NCBI GenBank assembly: GCA_036940085.1
Contig: JALLBK010000441.1
Location: forward strand, 1-37,528
DNA from: Discostella pseudostelligera
Lineage: Eukaryota > Bacillariophyta > Thalassiosirophyceae > Thalassiosirales > Thalassiosiraceae
Direction of reading: 5' to 3'
DNA length: 37,528 bases
The position numbers and the translations under genes were made by a program. Under the pieces are notes generated by a model, which saw nothing but the letters and a program-made list of their open reading frames with translations, searched no databases and was not told the DNA's origin. This document shows positions 9,711 to 21,553 of this stretch, one piece after another (position 1 is the stretch's first letter; each line of letters opens with the position of its first letter).

Positions 9711-11079
9711 ATGATCTCCATGATAATGATTCTCAACCAAAAGGGAGAGATTATGATCTCCCGTCAATATCGCGACGACGTGAGCCGTGTAGCTGCGGAC
9801 TCTTTCCGCATCCAAGTCATCGCCGCCAAGGAAGCGAGTTCCCAACCCCCCGTGAAGCGCATCGAAAATTGCTCCTTCCTCTACACCCGTCATCTGAACA
9901 TGTACTTTGTGGCGTTGACCAAGTCGAACGTTAATCCTGCCTTGGTCTTCGAATATCTCTTCCAGAAAATTCGCGTATTGAAAGCCTACCTCGGGGAAGA
10001 TTTTGAGGAAAATTCCATGAGGAATAATATGACATTAATTTACGAGCTGATGGATGAGACAATGGATTTTGGTTATCCCCAAAATTGTGCAGTTGATGTC
10101 CTACGCTTGTACATTAATTTGGGCAATGTAAAGCCGCAGGATGAGCCCGAACCGCAGCAGTTGACGAAACAAATCACCGGTGCGATTGATTGGAGGAGGG
10201 AGGGGATACGGTACAAAAAGAATGAGGTTTATATTGATGTTCTTGAGTCCGTGAACCTTTTGATTTCGTCGACAGGGAGCATCCTTCGAAGCGAGGTAAC
10301 GGGGAGGGTCCAAATGAATACCAAGCTTACGGGTATGCCCGAATGTAAATTTGGTCTCAATGACAAATTAGTTATTGAGAAAGAATCTACGGCAGGGAGG
10401 AAAAAGTCGGGGGTGGAGATTGATGACTGCACGTTCCATAGGTGTGTAAGACTTGGGAAGTTTGATGCCGATCGGACCATCACTTTTATCCCACCCGACG
10501 GGGAGTTTGAGTTGATGCGCTATCGAGTGAATGACAATGTAAATCTACCGTTTAGGTTGATTCCTGCGGTTCAAGAAGAGGGTCAGACAAAGTGAGTTCG
10601 ATTCAATGGGTGCTAGAATGATTACTCCTATCATATCATGTATCTGATTTCTCCACCGTGTGTTGCACTTCATCGCCAGATGCTCCATCAACCTAAAAGT
10701 CATAGCCAACTTTTCAGAGAAGTTATTTGCCACCCACGTGGTTATCAAAGTACCTGTTCCAAAGAATACCTCTAAGTCAAAAATCAAAAACTCCTTTGGT
10801 CGAGCGAAGTATGAACCTGAACAGAACGCAATTGTGTGGAGAATTAAAAGGTTCCCCGGAAAGGCTGAATGTATGTTATCGGCAGACTTGGAATTGGTGC
10901 GCACTGTACGTCCAAAGGCGTGGTCTCGACCACCGATTAATGTGGAATTCCAGGTTCCCATGTTTACGGCATCGGGCGTTCATGTGAGGTTTTTGCGAGT
11001 GTATGACAAGGCAGGGTATCATACGAATCGGTGGGTTCGGTACATCACGAAGGCAGGGGGCTATCAGATCAAAATTTAA
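9711..11079 (+). CDS. AP2M1: AP-2 complex subunit mu (2 exons)
   Basis: Medium chain of the clathrin adaptor AP-2, which links cargo with YxxPhi signals to clathrin at the plasma membrane. Exons: 9711-10591 and 10680-11079; the 88-bp intron (donor GTGAGT) splits a Lys codon and restores QTKCSINLKVIANF. The protein is 426 aa (human 435). The N-terminal longin-like domain reads ILNQKGEIMISRQYRDDVSR and ends near DFGYPQN. The linker is ITGAIDWRREGIRYKKNEV. The mu-homology domain has DVLESVNLLIS, GMPECKFGLNDK, IDDCTFHRCVRLGKFD, ITFIPPDGEFELMRYR, ENA/QNAIVWRIKR and a C-terminal WVRYIT. These features fit AP-2 mu better than AP-1 mu. Confidence 0.95.
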
Positions 11080-11695
11080 TGTTTATATACATATTATGAA
11101 TGGAATATGTCGAGGGAGAAGGGGAATACTTGATATGATGCACACTCTACTATTAATTTGTGCATAAGTATGTTACTGTTTGTCGATTCGATGATCCTTG
11201 GTGTATCTACTATCATGATGTTTCCTTCCCCTTTCTCTCACTCTTCCATTTTAACCCTTGCTGGAGTTACATCACCCCAACGCCCTCCTAACCATGCACT
11301 CTACTTCGACCGCATCTTTCGCTTCGTCGTGGTCAGTGGTCCTGTCGGCATGATGGAGAAGATGATCGATGATTTGATGATGGAATGACACGGTCGGCGA
11401 CAGTAACTGCCACGTAGAAGTAAAAATTAGTCGAGTCGTCAGGATCGCGCGGGCTTTCCCGCGCGCTCGACGTCAGGATCGGCTCCTTCCCGCCGTATCT
11501 TCTGTGGTGTCGGGTAACGGACAGACATTACTGAGCTCCTGCGTAGGAACCTACAGGCTCGCGGCCATTCATTTCCCAGCAAGAGAACGATGACACAAAT
11601 AATAATCCGCTGCCGCCGCTGCTTCGTAGATGTAGATGTAGCTGTCGTCGATCGCAATTGGCACATCATCATAACATTAGGGACGGAATGCAACA
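11080..11695. promoter_or_regulatory. intergenic region, AP-2 mu 3' flank and UTP20 promoter
   Basis: 616 bp. The left part is AT-rich 3' flank with no supported gene. From 11400 there is a degenerate G-box context (TGCCACGTAG, 11409-11418), a GC-rich hairpin at 11446-11465 whose right arm reads TTTCCCGCGCG (an E2F-type site), and a second TTCCCGCCG at 11487-11495. GTCAGGATCG occurs twice, at 11438 and 11472. The UTP20 start codon is about 200 bp downstream. Confidence 0.5.
11446..11465. promoter_or_regulatory. 8-bp-stem palindrome with E2F-like core
   Basis: CGCGCGGG, loop CTTT, CCCGCGCG: eight perfect base pairs. The right half with the loop gives TTTCCCGCG, the canonical E2F core. As a promoter element it could bind a factor; as RNA it would fold strongly only if transcribed. 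Lies 231 bp upstream of the UTP20 start. Confidence 0.45.
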
Positions 11696-14600
11696 ATGAA
11701 TCAACCAACCAAGTCCTTCAACACACGAGGGGGGAAGAATCGCCTACGTTTTGCCTCGGCCAAATTTCGCTCCAAACGAGCCAGCGCTGATGTCTATCGC
11801 AGATCCGACAACCGGCATTCTGTCAGTTCGACCGGTGTTCGAGAGAAGCGCGTTCATGACACTTCCTTTCGTAGCGATGGCGGTTCGAAGAAGAGGAAGA
11901 GTGATAAAGGAAAGCATGACAGTAGGAAAGATGGAGAAGATTTGGTTAATGTTCGCTATTTTGGGAGAGATACTGACATGGAAGGATTGGGAATTGGACG
12001 GACAGCTGTGATTGTCTCCTCTACATCTAATTCACAGCTAGAAAAATCACCGCTTGCCACAGATGAGAACATAACTACCGTTGAGGATCGACTTGGCGAT
12101 GAAGCCATAGCTGAGAACGATGATAGTGATGATGATGAACAAACAAAAGCACTCATTACTGGGGGGACAATCTTCCTCACTGAATTAGAGGTATCTGCTC
12201 AACGCAATGGATCTCAACTGTATCAAAAGCTGGTTCGAGGACTACGACCACTGTGCAAATCCCTCGCAGAATTGCTGCATCATAGAGAACGACTCGTAGA
12301 TATGCTTTGTGCATATTTGCTGAGTCCATGCGGGGGTGGCAATGACGAAGATTTATCCGACAAAGCACCATATGGATACGAAGTCAATGTCGCGACGAAC
12401 GATGTCTTACACCTGTTTGGTGTATTGGCAAGGGAACTTCGTCAAGAGATTTATCCGTACTTGACAACGAAAATAATGCCTCGCATCATCGATGACATGC
12501 TAAATCCACCTACAATCACCATTACTTCGACGATGAACTCTTCTGAGAAGCACCGCCAGAGCAATATCTCAATGGACGTTAGTCACATTGAATCCGCCTT
12601 TCGAACTTTGTCCTATCTGTTCAAATACAACTCGGATAGACTTACTCACAACCATTCACCAATGATATCAGGAGAAAAGTCGTCTCAGAATCAACAAACA
12701 GGTGACGCCGACATACTTCGACAATTCTACGGTAAAACGATCTGTCACAAACGTGAAGTCGTTAGGAGACTAGCATGCGAAGCATACGCACCATTGCTGA
12801 GAAAATGCACAGAGAAGGGATTGAAACGACATTTGAGTAGGACCGTGAAAGCACTGGCTGGATCTCTGGCTAACGGTTATGAAACTGGGGAAGAATTAAG
12901 CACAACTCATCAACACCTGACACACGGTTCGAAGAGAGCACGCGATGATGCCATAGATGGTGTTTCCTCTCTGTTCTTTGAAGTGTCTCGAGGTGCTCCT
13001 GGAAGAGTGCATTCCAAAATAGGCCGATTGGTGGTGAAAACACTTATGGATTGTTTAATCAGTTTTGGTAGATCCAAAAGTGCGGATGCTGGAGCAAAAG
13101 AGCAACATGATCATAGGCTGTTGTCTTTGAGAAAAAATAAGGCAAGAGATGTGTATGAAGTAGCATCTCAGTTTCTATTCAAATTGCGCGGTCACGTTGT
13201 TCGCAGAGTGCAGGAGGGTGAGAATGATTCCGCAGGAGTTGCTTTTGCGGATGTCTTGGACGAGTTGCATCGAGCGTTAGAAATGGCCACTTCCATGTTA
13301 AGCAAAGATCCCAAACCTTCGTCTGCGGAGACGCAGGCGGTTAGCGACTGTGTGGCTGGACATGTCATCGATTTGATGACTGAAACTATCAACTTTCAAG
13401 ATGGTAGGCTCATCGGCAATGGGTATGATCGCAGCTCTGAAGTCGATCGTATTATTGATTCGTTGCAAAAGCTGATTCGCCATGGCGTCAGCACAAACTC
13501 CGAGCACAAGCTCCAAGAGCATATTTTGCAATACCTTTGTTCGGCGTGGAAGACGAATCCAACCCATCCTTCCTTTGCATTAAGGCTTGGAATGTATTTT
13601 CCCTCCATTGTGGGCACAGCTGATTCCGACGAAATATCGCTGATGACTGGTCTTGATTCAGCATTATTCCTTGGTCAAAATCTTTTGCCCTACCTCCCGA
13701 AGAAAGTTGCGTCTACATACCTCATCCCAGCGCTCCTAGGTGCAGCCGCATTCTTCTCTCGAATTGAAAAATGCGATAGATGATCACACTGTAGGTGCAT
13801 TCTTCACCTTGGCGGCGGCTGAGCACTGTCCGGGGATTCCATCCAAAGTACGCAGCTCCTTATTTGACATTTGCCTTACAACAACAGAGCTTGAGAATGT
13901 ATTAGGAAAGGAAATGATGAGCTCAAAGGCTACCGAGCAGGTTGCTCGAGTCGGGTATATTTCTCGATGCATTCCATTCTTAGTGAGTCTTGAATGCGCT
14001 GGTTGCAACGATGAAAATGACGAAGACGACGGAACAAGAGACGTCAATCACCATGCAGGAGAAGTTCTTGAGAAGGTATTTCATTGGTATTCATTGGTGC
14101 TTAAAATGCTCGACACGAAGTTGCTAGCCGAGAATGCTGATGGCTCAAAAGCAACTCTCATTACTCAATCGATGGTCCTAGAATCGTTTTCGAAGTCGGC
14201 TATGGAGTGCCACAAGCGTGTTTCGTCTTCGAGAATTGTGTCGACGTTGAAAAGGGTTTCGGCACTGGTTAGAACGGTCGCAAACTCTCTCTTATTCCAA
14301 CATCCTCATTCAATCTGGTCTAATCGGGGTGTTGCCGCCTTTACGGAAGCTTTATCGATCATTTATCCTGGTTCATATATTAACGATCAATCCAATGAAG
14401 TGTTTGAGCTGCTAGTGCCGAACTTGGCTGAGTCGAATCATTTTTTGAGGCTTTACACGCTCCAAATACTTGACAGCTACCCTGTACGACCCTTTATTGC
14501 CGACCACGCGGACCTTGATCTGACTGACGACCTTGAAGAAGAGCCCACGTATCGTCCGCAATCATTGACTGACGGGATTGAAGTGAACGAAAATGCGTTG

Positions 14601-17600
14601 ATATCAGGTTCATGCGATGTCATATCGCTGCTGAGAGTATTGGAATCAATACCGGTTGCGTTGCCGACTGAACGAAAGCTTACTTCACAACTTACTCGTA
14701 TCGAGGTGTACGCTCGAACCGGGAAATTGCCCATTGTCTACGCAGAAGCTGTCGCATGCCACATGTTGGGATTGTTACATGTAAAATTTGCACCCATTTG
14801 GCCACATGCGGTTAAAGTGATTGTGTCCCTTTCCTTGGCCCAAGAGGGACCTACTTGGCCGTATGTTGAGATGGCTTTGAAGCAGTCGATAACGCGACCA
14901 TCAGCTGCAGAAAGCGCAATTGATCAAACTACTCCGGAAAAGGATATGAATCCAATCACTCATCACCACAGCCTTTGTCTTGCATGGGAGACATCCAAGG
15001 GGAGGCAAATAGACGTATTTGGGCCTAGAAATCAACCGAAAAATTCCCAAGTCTCTCGTCACGCTGTCTGTGATGAGTTGACATTATTCGAGAGCGTTTG
15101 GTCTGTACTAGAGAATGGGCCTCACTTGACATCCACAAAATCAAAGGCTGTTGTTCCAATCTTCTTCGAGTTTCTTGCTTCGCAGTATTACGTTTTCCAT
15201 CAGGACGACCCAGATTCAAGGGAAATAGATTTATCTGATTATTCACAATGGTAAGGACCTCTCAATGTGCTCCTTCTACCATTTTCCTCATCCTCTCACA
15301 TAATTGACAATGAATCTCGTGTAATAAATTCAGTACTAGGTGGCCCAAAGAAGAGTTAACGCGGAAGTCGATGCAAACGAAGCTGGGGAGTTTTCTCAAA
15401 GTATTTGCTGCTGTGAAAGGACCTCAGCAACTCTTTAAGCACAAGGTTCTGCTCCAGCTCTTTGTTTCTCTTCTTGCTAACCCAGATGGGAAGCTGTCGA
15501 ACTTGGCATTTTCATGCGTGTTCAGGTTCAAACTTCCATACCTTTCCCCATACGTTGAATATGTCCAACCGATGCTGAAGAGAGAGGGATTACGAGAAGC
15601 TCTAACCAAGTTTGATCTTTCTCCAGGAGGTGAAATTGTTGACGCAGATCATAGGTTGTCGCTCATGCCCATCGTAATTCGAATCCTTTTCGGGCGTCTC
15701 TTGTCCCGAGGAAATGGTGCGAAGAAGTCTTCGAAAGACACACCCATTGCACGTAGGGCGGCAATCTTGGCCTTCTTCTCTGGTATTGGCAACGACGGCG
15801 GGGAACTGAACTACTTTATCTACTTGATGGTCAGGAATTTTATACCTAACCGTCTCAATATGGAAAATGAGGGTGTGCAGATTGACAAGGAGACATTGAA
15901 ACGTCTCATTGCGGCTTCGAACAACATTACTTCGGCAGAACTCATGAATATTCCGCTCAAGAGGCAAGAAGGTTTTCTTAATTTGCTTTCTGATGTCATA
16001 TCACAGATCGGATTTGGTGTGAAGTTCTTTGTCGACACCTTCATGAACATTTTGCTTGCAATTAGTGAGCAGACCGAGCATGCTCTTATTGCTAGCATTA
16101 AGAATCAGGAAATGGATAGAGACAATATTGAGCATGAAAGCATTTCGGTTGATGATGATGGAAAATCTGGTTTTGGCCGTATCAGGAGTTTGACCTTTCT
16201 TCGACTGGCAGACATTATGGGCAAGTTTGCTTCATCAATAGATTTTTCTCAGTACGGCGAACGACTGTGGAAATCGATGGCATCATCGGTGACGGCCCTT
16301 CCGAACACCATTATTAATGCAGAGAATCCTCCTAGTTTGCTCCGACTGATTGAAACAACATCGATGCATCCAAGGCTGATATCTCTTCTGCATCAATCCG
16401 ACAGCGCAGTTATCGCAGTATTTAAATGCATCGCTGAGACGACGCGGATGAAAGTCATGCACTGTGTCCTTCGTATCATCGGTGGCCTGTTAACAGATGG
16501 AGGAACCCTGGATGATTCAAACATATCTAGCAATTCAAATTTGGTTGGACATCCTCTTGTTCTCAGCAACATCCACCTTCTCATCGCGCAGTTCACTGAA
16601 CGCTTGGGAAGTGGCTCTGCTGCTAGAACCAATCTGGATGAAGAAGATGGCTCCAGACATAAGCTACAAAATCCAACAGATGGGTTACAACTAAGCATTC
16701 TTTGCCGCGTAAGCGAACTTCTTGTGTCTGCAGGAGATGCCAACACCCACAATATTGAAACGATGGAGACCCTTTGCAACTTGCTCGTTCCGCTGTTGAA
16801 ATTTGATTCCCGTCCGAATCAATTCTACATGATACGAACAGTCAATTGTCTGATCCCAAAGCTATCAAATATTGAAGCTTTGATACCTCATTTTCACACC
16901 ATATCGAAGGTAACACTGCATCCTTTAAACCTTTTGCCTGTTTCAGTTCGGTTTCAATAACTTACTTCGTTTCTATCAATGATAACCTAGCTTCTTGGTC
17001 CTAGAAAAAACTCTGTGGGGATCAAATCGTATGAGCATCGAAATGCCTTATCATTGGGAATCAGCGCCATTTGCAACCAATCCGTTGGGTGCCCCAATTG
17101 GAAAATTGTTGCGCACGCAGTAGCAGACCTAAATGCTGCGAGCACTTCGTATGTCGATGAGCATAACTTTGATAGAATGCTGCCTGTCCTAAATGGGTTA
17201 GGAAGCAGTAGCCTAGCAGAAAAAATGAGTTGGCGTGCTCTCTCAATGATCAATAGTGGAGAAATCTCTCATTTATCCAACGATCCAAAGCCATTGGACG
17301 ACACACGGGTTTTGCAGCCATTGATTTATACATGCTTTCATATGTTATATGATTCGGACGGTGTTGTCAGTAGAGCTTCAAATAATGCGTTGAAATGCCT
17401 GGTGGCTACCAGCTCCGAAATAGTTTCTTCAAATCCAGGCCGGGAAAATGGTATGAATCAAAATCCATGGGTTAAACTGGTTGAGACTGTCGTTGTCCCT
17501 TGCTTGAAAGTTGGTATTACAACAAAGGAGATTGCAACAAGGAGGATATTTGTTCTGTTGCTATCGCATGTAGCAAGACATTTCATCGGCTGCAAATCTG

Positions 17601-20600
17601 TTCATTTGTATGGTGACTTGCGATGTCTCATTCGAGACGATGATCAGGATCTGGATTTCTTTTTGAATGTGACACATGTCCAGCTTCATAGAAGGGCAAG
17701 GGCTTTTACTAGATTGAGAAGAATTATCTTCGATCATAAAGACCCATCAGCTCAGGCGCCGCTTTTTTCGGAACAATCTCTTGGAAATGTTTTGCTCCCC
17801 CTAGCGATGCACCCTGTTTATGAATATAAATCCAAGGACGATGAGGTGTATGCACTTGAAGCAATCGCAACAGTAGGCGAAATTTGCACTCTCTTGCCAT
17901 GGAGCAAGTATAACACTACTCTCCAATCTGTACTGAACAACCTACCCAGGTATCCTGATCAAGAGAGATTCCTAATTGCAATGTTGTGTGCAATAATAGA
18001 TGCCTTTCACTTTTCGGTTGATACGGGAACGGAGGGAAGTGATGACGGATTCCAATCTGTGCAGGCAATGCCGGGGAATGCCGTGAGTATCAGCAAACTA
18101 TTATTGTTTGACTTCTATGCCCCCTCTCATCCAGTGCGACTCCAAAACAACATCGTCACAGGTTTGGAGAACACTGAAAAATAGAATAATTCCAAAAGTT
18201 GAATCGTTCATGGTGAAAGAGAAAGTTGACAAACATGGATCTAAGAACAAAAGCATTCGGTCCTCTGTTGTTCTGGCTTTAATGAAGCTATTCCAGAAGC
18301 TTCCTATACATATCTTTGAGTCTGATTTACCGAAGCTCGTCACTGTGGTTTGCAATGCCTTGAAAAATAAGGATTCAAATGAGCGTGATATTGCCAGAGA
18401 GACTTTATCGAAAATGGTGGTTGGGCTCGACATGAAATATCTACCCCTCATTCTTAGTGAACTGTCAGTTTCGCTATCCGAGGGCTACAAGCTCCACGTC
18501 CGATCTGCAACACTTCATTCACTCCTTGTTGCAATTACAAAAGCGTCTCAACCAAATGAGTCGAACGATGATAAGTCATCACTTTCGTTTTTCGATCGCT
18601 GTGTTCCTGCCATGCTTGATCTTATACATCAAGGTAAGTCAAGATGGAATCCAAATAATGAACATATCTTACGCATTGACTAACGTACTATTCTCCGCTA
18701 GATATTTTCGGCAAAGCTAGTGAAATCAGAGAGGTGGAAAATGTTGGGCGCCGCCTGATTAAAGAGGCTATGGGATCAAAGAGTCAGGACTCATTGGAAA
18801 TCATCTCGAGATGCATTGTCTTCAAACCATCTCAAGTAGTGCCTGGCTTTACACATGCATCCGTGGTACATGCGCTTGTGACTCCATTCCTCGATCGTCT
18901 GAGAGATCCAGATGTTTCATCGTCAACGATGCGAAAAGTTAAGGAGTGCTTACATCGAATTGCAGTAGGATTTTCAAGCAACCCAACTGCGAAGTATGAT
19001 GAAGTTCTTCCCTTTGTTTATGCAACAGTGGCACCTTTTGTTCATGGTGAAATAAACACTACCAACATAGATGCTGATCTGGATGTCAGCGACGACGAGG
19101 TAGAGGCTCCTGTCCAAGTTAGCAAAACCAATGGGGCGATACGAATTGGTAGTGATTCAAAACAAGGAAACAATGAGGACGCAATAGCAGTGCCAGTCGC
19201 GAAATGGACGCCATCAACTCTCGGTTCTGCTGCGAGTCAGAAATCAGCGTATCGCATGAAAATCAATCAAAAGAAGGCGCTCCACAAAGTTAGTGATGGC
19301 GCGGCCGCCCCAAAACTTACAGGGAGCTCGCGTCATATGCAGTTGAAATTGGCAAAAGTCAAAACACTGAACAACCCTGCAAATGCATGTGCGGTTAGTT
19401 TTGGGCTGACTTTGCTCAATTCGTCGTTGAAACGATCAAAGCTTGATGTGTCTGATGAAAACATATGTGCCATGTCAAACCCATACCTCCTCCTACTGAC
19501 TCATTGTGTCAGTTTCTCAAGCGATGCTCAAGCAATCGTTTTGTCATTGCGGTGTCTTGAAGTTTTCCTTAGAATGGATTTACCTTCCGTTCCAAAGGCA
19601 GCCTCTGATCTTGGGACAAGTATTCTCGACCATCTCACAACTTCGAATGCAGCATCTAACACTCAGAGTGACATTGTTCAAGGGTGCTTTAAGACGCTGA
19701 CTCTTCTGATTTCGCATCCGAAATTTGCGTCGCATTCCAGAGATTCGACAATCGATCCGAATTCCACAGAGGCCCTCCCACTAACCTCAGACCAGATGCA
19801 CGCTCTCCTTTCCTTATTGCATTCCGCTGTGAGGGAGCATGATCATCATAATGCAACGTTTGGTTTGGTGAAGGCTATTGCGTCAAAGAGATATGTGTCG
19901 TCCGAGTTTTATGATCTGATGGACATCATATTGAAACTATCCGTTCAAAGTCAAAAGTCTGCTATTCGACTGGTGAGAGAATGATTGCAGCGTGTTCCTA
20001 CCTTAATATTATCATTGCTAACTAATTGTTTCCACTGTTCACAACATGAGCAGCAAAGTTCTCAAATATTTGTTCAGTATCTTCTTGAATACCCAATGGG
20101 CAGTCAACGAATGGACAACCACATTAATCAAATTATTCTGAATATTAAGTACGAGTTCGAAGAAGGGAGACTAGCCGCAATTGAACTTCTATCGAGTGTC
20201 ATTCAAAAGTTTCCTCTTGCGGTCCTTGACGAACGCTGTCAATTTTTCTTCCTTCCGCTGGTCTTGCAGTTGGTCAACGATGATTCAAAGAAATGCAAAG
20301 AAGCCATATCTGATTGCATGTGTAGTCTACTTCAACGTCTTTCAACTGAATCCGTCCAAGCGTTGTTTGGTTATTCAAAGCGCTGGTCTCAGTCCTCTGG
20401 GGCAAACTCTCCTCAAATGCAATTGGCGTCTGCTCAACTATTCGGCATCTTTGTTGACTCTAGGCCCGATTACGTGAAACGTGGTAGGAATGGCTCTGAC
20501 ATCATTTCGACTGTGCAAGAGGTTGTTGCTAAGCAAAATCTTGACGATAAGAGTGGATGGGAATTACTGTACCACATTCTGATCTGCACGGAGAAATTGA

Positions 20601-21454
20601 ATAAGCACATGCCTTCGTTGATGTCGGAAAACTATGAACTGTGGGCTGCGCTTGTTAATTTGATGGTCTATCCTCATCCTTGGGTTCTGTTGGTGTCGTC
20701 GCGCATCATTAGCAGCCATTTGAGCTCAGTTGATCCAAGCAAATTGGTACTAGACGGGGCACAGTCATTCGTTACAAAGGTTCCAGGATGTCTTTACAAA
20801 ATTGCAAGCAATTCATGTCGTCAGTTGGATGTCGAAGATGTGCACTTTGTCGAGGCAACATGCACACTTGCTATCAAAGCTATCACTTGGGCTTTCCGCG
20901 CGATGAAGCAGTATCCAAATATTTGTTACGATGAAAATGTTGTTTCCAATGATGAAAAATCAAAGGATCCATGTCTGTGGGTCATCACTCGATTATCGAA
21001 CATTGCCAAGCCGAAAGGAAACAACCGACGATCATCGGTGTTCAAGTGCTTTGCGGCCCTTTGTACGTCGTGTAATCCAGAACATTTGAGGCCTTACTTG
21101 GAGTTGATGATTGAGCCCATCGATCGAGCCATTAGAGAGGCCTCCAACAAATTCGGTCCTGACGATCAGCCCGACACTGATCCCCTACTTGCCTTGCCCA
21201 AAGACGTCTTGGAAATTCTTGAAGACACATGTGGAACCGAGGCATTTGTGAAAGCTTATGCTGAGGTCAATCGCAAAGCCCGTGAGAAGCGAGATAAACG
21301 CAAACAAGACATTGCCTCTGAGGCTGTTCATAATCCATCAGCTGCTGCTCAGCGAAAGATAAATAAACAACTAAGGGAAAAAGAGCGTCGGAAGAGAAAG
21401 ATCGACGATAATCGGTCCAAACGCGGTGCTTCAAAGAAGCGTCTTGCGACGTAG
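11696..21454 (+). CDS. UTP20: UTP20, U3 snoRNP / SSU processome scaffold (DRIM; multi-exon)
   Basis: Giant HEAT-repeat protein of the small-subunit processome, acting in the nucleolus in 18S rRNA maturation. Exons: 11696-13739, about 13780 (or 13795)-15250, 15334-16909, 16991-18082, 18162-18633, 18702-19972, 20054-21454. Total is about 3100 aa, longer than human (about 2790). All later introns (68-83 bp) have good GT-AG ends and preserve frame. UTP20-like landmarks: DADHRLSLMPIVIRILFGRL, the joined IHQDIFGKASEIREVE, THVQLHRRARAFTRL, SAIRLQSSQIFVQYLLEYP, FFLPLVLQLVNDDSKKCKEA, HPWVLLVSSRI. The basic C-terminus has NPSAAAQRKINKQLREKERR, like the UTP20 tail. The first junction is doubtful: frame is lost near 13740-13795 and the only intron there would be 40-55 bp with a poor donor. 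Function from family. Confidence 0.93.
13740..13794 (+). other. doubtful intron or frameshift in UTP20
   Basis: The first frame runs to a TGA at 13781-13783, while the next exon is open in the +1 frame from before 13740. A GT at 13740 (GTGCAG, weak donor) can pair with an AG at 13778-13779 or 13793-13794, giving a 40- or 55-bp intron and an intact frame. Alternatively, one extra A in the AAAAA run at 13767-13771 would explain the break with no intron. Other donors in this window are mostly GTGAGT/GTAAGT and other introns are at least 68 bp. Confidence 0.5.
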
Positions 21455-21553
21455 ACCTACAGTTTATTTGTCAGTGTAGAATCAAAAGCTTGAACTTTAC
21501 AACACGTAGGATTCAAATCTGTAGTAATATTTCCAACAATAGTGATTCACAGC

